Source of the DNA: Datisca glomerata
Lineage: Eukaryota > Streptophyta > Magnoliopsida > Cucurbitales > Datiscaceae
NCBI GenBank assembly: GCA_003255025.1
Contig: QANY01009110.1
Location: forward strand, 1,426,001-1,490,000
Reading direction: 5' to 3'
DNA length: 64,000 nt
Position 1 is the first letter of the stretch. Every line of letters begins with the position of its first letter. The notes below the pieces were generated by a model, which was given only the letters and a program-made list of their open reading frames with translations, was not told the DNA's origin and made no database searches. The position numbers and the translations under genes are program-made. Below, piece by piece: positions 35,401 to 44,400 of this stretch.

Positions 35401-38400
35401 CGGAGACTCTTTAACCCATATAAGAATTTTCGCAGACGACAAACTTTCCCTGAATACTCCCCCTTAACCCGAAAACTCAGAGGCGGATCCATATAAATAA
35501 CCTCATCCAAATCAGCTTCAAGAACACATTCTTGACATCCATTTGATGCAAGGGCCAAGAGTGAGAGCAACCAAAGAGATAATAAGACGAACAGTAGTAA
35601 GCTTTGTATCGACTTGGAAGGAAAAAATTCAATATTCCAGTATAAAATAATGATTACATCCTCTTTATATATAGATGATAATACTCATCTATTTTAGGGA
35701 TGTTTACAACTCACCTAGGAAAGAATAAAAAACAACCTAAAACAGAAAGCTATAAAACTGGAAACTCAAATCTACGGATTTGGTAATAGACTACCAAATC
35801 CCCTAAAATCATGGGATAAGGAAACATGATCTGTTAGCTGTAGATCTCCTTAATCTTAACCCTTAACATTGCTGACAGATCATCAAATTGAATCTCCCTA
35901 TAATTCTACACTTCCCCTCAAGCTGAGTGGTAAATATTTATTAACCCCAGCTTGGAAATCAGATCATCAAACACCTTTCTTGGTAGAGCCTTGGTAAGAA
36001 TGTCAATTGTTTGAAGGCATGTAGGCACATACATCATCTTGATTAGTCCTTCCTTTATCTTCTCCTTTATGAAATGTCGATCAATTTCCACATGTTTTGT
36101 TCTATCATGGTGTATTGGATTTTTGGCAATGCTAATTGCTGACTGATCACACAAAACATTTTCATAGGTTCTTCATCTAAAATCTTTAATTCCTTTAGCA
36201 CCCTTCTTAACCATATTCCCTCACAAATGCCGTGTGCCATTGCTCGGAATTCAGCTTCTGCACTGCTCCTTGACACCACTGATTGCTTCTTACTTCTCCA
36301 TGTGACCAGATTACCCCACACATATGTGCAGTACCTTGAAGTTGATCTTCGGTCTTGTACTGATCCTGCCCAATTTGCATCGCTGAATGCTTCAATATCC
36401 CTTCTTTGGTTCTTCTAAAAAAATAATCCTTTACTTGGTGTTAGTTTCAAGTATTTCAGGATTCTATACACAGCCTCCATGTGTTCTTCATTTGGATTAT
36501 TCATGAATTGACTAACCATGCTGACAGAAAAACCAATATTTGGTCGTGTGTGATATAGGTATATTAGTTTACCCACCAATCTTTGGTATCTCCGTTTATC
36601 CACTGGTGCACAATTTTCCTTAGCTCCTAGTTTGGTTGTTGGATCCATAGGAGTATCTGCCGGCTTACACCCGAGCATTCCAGTCTCTTTTAAGAGATCT
36701 AGGACATATTTTCTTTGTGAGACAGAGATTCCCTTTCTTGACCTTGCAATCTCCATGCCTAGGAAGTATTTGAGATTCCCAAGGTCCTTGATCTTAAATT
36801 CTGTAGCTAGAAAACTTTTGATGGTGCTGATTTCCTCTTCATAATCTCCTATTAGAATTATGTCGTCCACATATACAATGAGGACATCAAGCTTTCCTGT
36901 AGGAGATTGTTTAAAAAATTGAGTATGGTCAGTCTGACATTGAGAGTAGCCATGTTTCTTAACTACCTTTGTGAATCTTTCAAACCAGGCTCATGGAGAT
37001 TGTTTGAGCCCATATAGAGATCTCTTAAGTTTACAAACTTTGTTGCGCGTAGTTTGTGTTTCAAATTTTGGAGGAATTTCCATTTAAACCTCTTCAACTA
37101 GGTCCCCATTTAGGAAGGCATTCTTGACATCTAGTTGGTGGAGAGGCCAGTCAAGATTTGCAGCCAAAGATAGTAGAACCCGAACTGTGCTTAACTTGCC
37201 TACAGGGGCAAATGTCTCCTCATGGTCAATTCAGTATGATTGGGTGAATCCCTTTGCAACCAGCCGTGCCTTGAATTGATTAACACCCCCATCTTCTTTA
37301 TATTTGACTATGAAGAACCGTTTGTAGCCTATTGGGCATTTTCCGACTGGTAATTCTGAGATTTCCTAGGTTCCATTTTTCTCAAGTGCATGGATTTTTT
37401 CATATACTGTTGATTTTTACTCAGGTGAGCCAAGAGCTTCTTGTATGTTATCAGGAACCTGGATGTTGTCGAGGTTGGCAACAAATGCTTTGAACTTCAG
37501 CGACAATCCTTCATATGATACACATGTATATACGGTGTATTGTGCATGATCTTACACCTTTTCCCATAGCAATAGGAAAGTAACTATCATTAGTTTCAGG
37601 ATTATAGTTACCTGATGGATCTTCACTTGATCTAGGACTTGTCAGACTCTTGGGTTTGCTCAAGAGATGCTTGTTGTTCCATCTCCCTTTGGTTCTCTCT
37701 CCTCCTTATGTAGGTAATCAACTCATCATTCGGTGTTGATTGAATAGTGTCCAGATTTTGAGGTTGATTATTGGTTTGATCTTGAGAAGGAGATTCAAGG
37801 AAGAGATTTTGAGGATGAATGAATTTATGATTTAGTGATGGGTAGGGTTGGTCAGAATTAGGAGAGAAATGAGATGATTCTTCAATATCCCAAAGCTGGT
37901 ATTCTTGGATGAAATTAGTCTCCCCTTGAATATCAGATTTGGGGAAATAAGGTTGTTGCTCAAAGAAGGTGACATCCATGGAGTGATAGAACTTTTAAGT
38001 GACCGGTGAGTAGCACATATCCTTTTTGAGTTGGAGAGTACCCAAGGAAAATACATTTAAGAGCTCTAGGATCAAGTTTGTCCCTGTGTTGTTGATGGAC
38101 ATGGACAAAGACAGAGCACCCGAAAACTTTGAATGGGATGGTGGAGATGAGATGAGTATTGGGAAAGGACTCTAGAAGAATTTGACTGGGAGTCTGGAAG
38201 TTGAGAATACGAGATGGCATCCTATTTATGAGATATGTGGCAGTGGGGATGGCTTCACCCCAGAAAAATTTTGGTACATGGGTAGAGAACATTAGGGAGC
38301 GAGCAACATCAAGAAGATGGCGGTTTTTTCATTCGACAATACCATTTTGTTGGGGAGTGTTGTTGACACAGGAATTTTGGTGAAGTTACCAGGACTCGAG

Positions 38401-41400
38401 AGATAATCATTAAGAATGGAGTTGAAATACTCTTTGGCATTGTCAGTTTTCAGAATTTGGATTTTTGCTTGGAATTGTGTTTGGATCATGGTGTTGAAGG
38501 TTTTGAAAATCTGGTTTGTCTCTGATTTTTCTTTCATGAGGAGAGGAATACCCATGTGAGTCTAATGTGATCATCAATAAATGAAATGAACCAGCGAGAA
38601 CTAGTAATAGAAGGACCCCATACATCATTATGGATCATGGAAAAAGGTTGAGATGCTTTGTAGGATCGGTTAGGATAAGAATTACCAATATGTTCAGAAA
38701 ATTGACAGACCTCACATTGAAACTCATTTGGATTTTTATTATAAAATAATGAAGGAAACAACTTCTCAAGATATAAGAAATTTGGATGATGTAACTTATA
38801 GTGCCACAACATAATTGCACTGTCATTAGTAGACCGACTCACAGACAAAGAAATAGGACTACTGGACACTGAACAATCGGATGGGTGAGTTGTTCCTTGA
38901 GGAGGATCATTAACCTCTAGAAGATAGAGCCCCGAACACATCTTAGCACTGCCAATCGTTTTCCCCGAGTCCAAGACCTGAAATTCACACAGATTTGAGC
39001 CAAATTTAGTAACACAGTTGAGATCCTTAGTGAGTTTTCTAATGGATAGTAAGTTGCAATTTAATTTTGGCACAAGGAGAATTGAATCAAGAGTGATGTT
39101 CTCTGAAACTCTAACAGAACCTGTACCAGCCACCTTTGAGAGTGAACCATCGGTTATTCTCATAGTTAAATTTTTATAGCATGGATTGTAAGTGGAAAAA
39201 AGCTTCTCATTTCCAGTCATATGATCAGATGCTCCTGAGTCTATAATTTATGGACTTAGCTTCTCCTTTTTAACATTTAAAGCACTAAAAAAATTACCTT
39301 TTTGTGCTAAGGAACCAGTACTAACCACAGTGGGGGAAGGTGCATGCAAGGATTGGCTGAACAATTTCTGTAAGACTTCTATATGTTCCTTGCTGAAGGG
39401 ATTGGATTCAGGTGAAGATTTTTCATCCATGGAGACGAGGTTGCCTCGTCCTTCTTTGTCATTGGCAAACCGGGAAGGCTTCTAGTCTGCAGGCTTGCCG
39501 TGAATCTTCCAGCAGGTGTCATTGGTGTGATCAGACGACGGCAATGATCACACCATGGTGGCCCTTTCTTTGGTCTGTAATCATTGTTGTTGGATTGATT
39601 TCCTCTAACTGCAAGGGTTGAACTCTCAGGATTTGTCATAGAATCTTGAGAGCCCATCATGATCTTCTTTCGACTTTCCTCTCTTTAAACTTCTAAAAAA
39701 GCTTCTCGGATATTTAGTACTGGTTAAGATCCTAAGATTCTTCCTCGTACTTCATCAAGATTCTTATTTAATCCAATCAGAAATTTGTATATTCTTTTCC
39801 GTTCACCAATCTGTCTATGCCCGATTCCATCATCCGGACAGCTCCAATTGTGCTCCTCGAACAAGTCCAGCTGCTGCCAGTAGCAATTGAGTGTGTTGAT
39901 TTACTGAGACACCGTCAAATCCCCTAAAATCATGGGATAAGGAAACATGATTTGTTAGTTGTAGATCTCTTTAAATTTCTGTTTTCAAATTAAATCTCCC
40001 TATTATTCTACACTTTGCAACAGGAGCAAAGGTTGCATTGAAATCCTTGCCAGGAATCTGAGTAAAACCCTTGGCCACTAGACGTGCCTTGTACCGATTT
40101 ACAGTTCCATCCGCATTATATTTCAGATTAAATATCCACCGACATCCAACCGTTTTCTCCCCCTGGGGCAAAGCAACCAAGTCCCAAGTATGATTATCTC
40201 GCAATGCTTTCATCTCATCTTGCATGGCAGCCGCCCATCGTGGGTCTCATATTGCTTCCCCAACAGATCGTGGAATCGCAGTGGAATCAAGGTGACTAAC
40301 GAACCCCTGAAAGGAAGTGGACAGAGCACTATACGAAATATGATTCTCAATAGGGTGGTCAGTAGATCATGATAAAGTGAGGCGATTAGGGGGGCGACGG
40401 TCCCGCAAGGGATACCGTCGAGAGGGAGGAGGATCAATACCTTCGTTTGTAGAGGAGTCCAGCACAGGGAGATGAGAGCGGCGACTATATACCTTGGTAG
40501 AAGGACTTGCTAGATGAGGGATCGTAACATCGATACCCTTTGGACTGAGATGAGTAGCCCATAAATGTGCAATGGATAAACCTATCGTCTAATTTTGTTC
40601 GAGTAGGACTCCTGTTTTGAACAAAGCAAACACGGCCAAGACACGGGGAATAATAGGGAAAAAGGGATTTTTCGGGATTAAGAATACCTATAGGAGTTTG
40701 CCCTCCTAAGATTTGACTGAGAACTATTAATCAAACATGTTGCGGTGAAAACGGACATGTCCCAAAAAATTTGAGGAACCGACATTCCCTTGAGAAGGCA
40801 TCGGGAAATGCCCATAAGGTGGTGGTTCTTGCGCTCAGCTACCCCATTTTGTTCAGGATTATATGGACATGTAAGCTGCTGAAGAATCCCAAGACTGGAA
40901 AGATGAGAGACAAGATCACTCGAAATATGCTCCCCCATTATCAGAATGAACCGATCGAACAACAATTTGAGACTGAGTTTTATATCATAGTAAGAAATTG
41001 CTCAAGCACATGTGAGACATCATATTTTTTCTTAAGTAAATATACCCATGTACATCTAGAAAAGTCATCAATAAATGTGACATAATATCGGTGTCCAGAC
41101 ATCTGAGTGAATTAAATCAAACACAATAACAGATATATAAGGCTTATGACAAGGTTTCGAAAGCTCGCAAATTTCACATTTAAATTAAAAGTGTTTAGAT
41201 GCACTAATCAACGAAGGAAATAACGAACAAAGATATTGAAAATTGACATGCCAGAAATGTAAGTCTCTAAAAAAAAGGAAACAGGAAAATAAAAAATAAC
41301 AGAAGAGGCAACTCGAATAATAGAATCTGGCGGTTGAGGAGGAGGTGGATCGCCAAAGTAGTGTAGTCCATCCTGTTCGTACCCCTTGTCAAAAATCCTC

Positions 41401-44400
41401 TTCGTATGATGGTCATGCAAAAAACAGCGGTCAGCCAAGAAAATGACAACACAATCTAGCATTTTGGCTACGCGACTAACTGACAAAAGGTTCATAGCAA
41501 ATTTTGGCAAACGAAAAACAGAGGTGAGAGCAATTCCAGGAGACAACTGTACAGTCCCTCTACCGCTCACAACAGTCTGAGAACCATCAGCCAACTGTGC
41601 CGAACCTTTAACAAGTCCTCATTTCTCAAATGGGCATATATGGAAGTCAAAGCGCTCCACAAATCAACAACCGTCTCATGATACATAAACATATTAAAGA
41701 CCGAATACTCCATAGATCCAAACATCCATCCCAATATCAAACAATTAACAATATCCCACTGGGCTTCTTTTGCATCGTCATTTTCAGGGCAAGAAACACC
41801 TCCTTGAAGCCAAAGACTCTTATCCCATCCACCAAGAAATAACCTTAACGATCGAGACCAAACAACAAAATTTTGTCCATTCAAATGGACACTAGTAACT
41901 CTTCCACCAGACACGGGATACGCCAAATCTAGCTTAGCAACAGCAGTAACAGCAACATCTGAAGATTCTGACATCATGAATCCAACAAAGATTGAACACA
42001 ACCTTTTATATCATGAAAAAGTCACCAAACGAGTGACCAAATTGTGGTCAAAGCCACAACAACCTGTAAAACACAGAAAATTCTAGGTCTGGTCAGCACA
42101 CAGCCTAGGAAAACCCAACCACTTCAAAAAAATGAAGTTGGAAAGAGTGAAAAAACGAGGTCCGGCGACCGGATGTGGCGGTGGCCTGCGACGATGATGT
42201 CTGGCGGTGATCGGAACTATCTGGTGGCTGTGGTAGAGATAGGTGGCGGACTAGGGTTAGGGTTAGGGGTTTTTAGGTTTTGATACCAAGTTGAAAAACT
42301 AAAAGAGTTAATCTAATTAATTAATGAAAGAGAGAGTACATGGGGTATTTATACACATAAACAAGAAAGCTAAAAATACTAAAATACCCTTAAATACTAG
42401 AAAAGTAAAGACAAACAATATTATATAACAGAGAATGCATGTTCTTATCATTTTCGTGACCTGGTTTTGAACTTGAAAAAGAGTGTCTGTTTCTCAGTTT
42501 TTTATGTTTCTCTTCTTTATGAATTATCAGTCTTGATAGGAAAAAGATGCTAGGAATCCTTTTTGGCATGTTATGGATTGAAATTTGTGTAAATTGGAGG
42601 GCATTTCATTATTTTATATTCTTGCAAGTGCCCTACTTTTTATTGTTGCCAATGAAAATAGTTGTTTCCTGTTAATTTTAGTTGGAGGGCATCTCATTAT
42701 TTTATGTTATCGATACTTCTCTGTTAAGTTTAGTTGTTTCCTGTGTCAGGATCATTATCTGGTCCTTTTTCCTAAAGTTGTTTTTATCAAATGTTTTTTG
42801 TAGTATCACAGGTGTTGCTAGTAAATTGGTGCTTACGTATGAAGCACGGACACGTGTCAGACACCTACATTCTCCCAACAGTCTCCTACATGTGTCGGAC
42901 ACTCTAAAATACATGTCATACAATTGGAGCATGTTCTCTAACATATCCAACGCGTGTCAGATACCTTATGGCATGTGCTATAGCGTGTCTAGCATGTCAA
43001 ACACAAACATTGTTGAGAACTTTTATGACAGTATGACATGTTTCCCTTATTTTTGAAAATCTTTTCAAACTAAATTCATCACAAAAGTCAAGTAAATGTG
43101 GGTTGTATCATAAATTGAATGTAAGGAGGTATTAACTGAAATAGATACAATTGAAATTATCTTTAAGAGAGAACAATAAATGCCTGCATAGTCTTTATAA
43201 ATATATGAATTCATGCATACATCATATTGATGCTATATAGCATGCCCCTTGCGTGTTAGTATCTTAATAATTTTAAAACTAATGTGTCAGCTGTAACTGT
43301 CATATCCATGTTTTTTCCGTCTCCGTGCTTCTTAGGTGCTTACTATAGTGTTGTGCTAATCCGTCTTCTATACCTATGATCGTATATCTTATCTGTGAAA
43401 TTTTCTTTTCTAATATCTTGTTTCGTGTATGTGTTGATTTGTTTACCTTCAATATTGCTGGGTCATGCATAGTTTGATTGCTAAGTAATTGAAGCTTGGA
43501 CCCGTCAAACAACTAATTTATTTAAGAAGTCAATCCCCTATACTGGTTTTGCAAATTTGCAATGCATTAGTTTTATCTTATTTATGTGTTCCAGTGACCC
43601 GACTTGTTTTGCTACATTTTTCAAACATTTATTCTCTTATAGTAGAACAAATTTGATAACTTCAAATTATTACTAAATATAGAATAAAATATCCCGAGTA
43701 CTGATTCAAGAGTGAGTTGGTATAATTATCCATGTTTATTTTATTGGATTAATGACTGTTATTTTCTTATACTTTGGCAGTTCCAAGCAACTTATGGGAA
43801 ACCACTGCTAGCGGCTAAAGATCCTAAATGCTCTGCCAAGGATGCTGAAGCTGGTGCTCTTGCCATGGAAGCATTGCACAAGCAGGTCTCTCCTCCCCCC
43901 CNCTCTATATCTATCTATCTTTTCTCCCCTTAATGCTTACTGATTTTATTACCTCCAAAAATGTTCTTTTCTCTAGGTAATGCCTTTCCTTCTCCGTCGA
44001 ACAAAAGATGAAGTATTGTCTGATCTTCCGGAGAAAATTATTCAGGACAGATACTGTGACTTGAGCCTCGTACAATTAAAACTGTATGAGCAGTTTTCTG
44101 GCTCTCATGTCAGACAAGAAATCTCAAGTATGGTCGAATCAAATGAGTCAACAGAATCAGGACAAAAAAGTAGTGCTGCACCCAAGGCATCTACGCATGT
44201 TTTCCAGGTAATGTGGCTGCTTATATTATTAAACTATAATATACTCATTGAAAGAACTCAAATTCAAACTAGCTTATTTCATTGTGTCTTGTATGGAAAT
44301 TTGGATTGCTTATCCTCCGAACCTTGTGTCCTCTGTTTCTTTCAGTAATATGCTTTTCTTCTGTTTCTTGTCAAAAGAAAAGAAAAGAAAATCTTAAACT

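Larger units (their letters stand above)
34229..42430 (-). mobile_element. Copia element in BTAF1 intron 20 (outer element, antisense)
   Basis: LTRs of about 140 bp lie at 34229-34368 and 42292-42430. On the minus strand they start TGTAGGATAATATTG or TGTTATATAATATTG and end TTTTTCA. A polypurine tract (GCTTGAGGGGGAG) adjoins the 3' LTR at 34369-34381, and a primer site TTGGTATCA adjoins the 5' LTR at 42282-42290. Order on the minus strand is gag, protease, integrase, RT, RNase H, the copia order. The two LTRs differ by roughly nine substitutions and a few indels, so insertion is not recent. A second copia element (35607-40012) has split the RT. No clean target-site copy was found. Confidence 0.88.
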
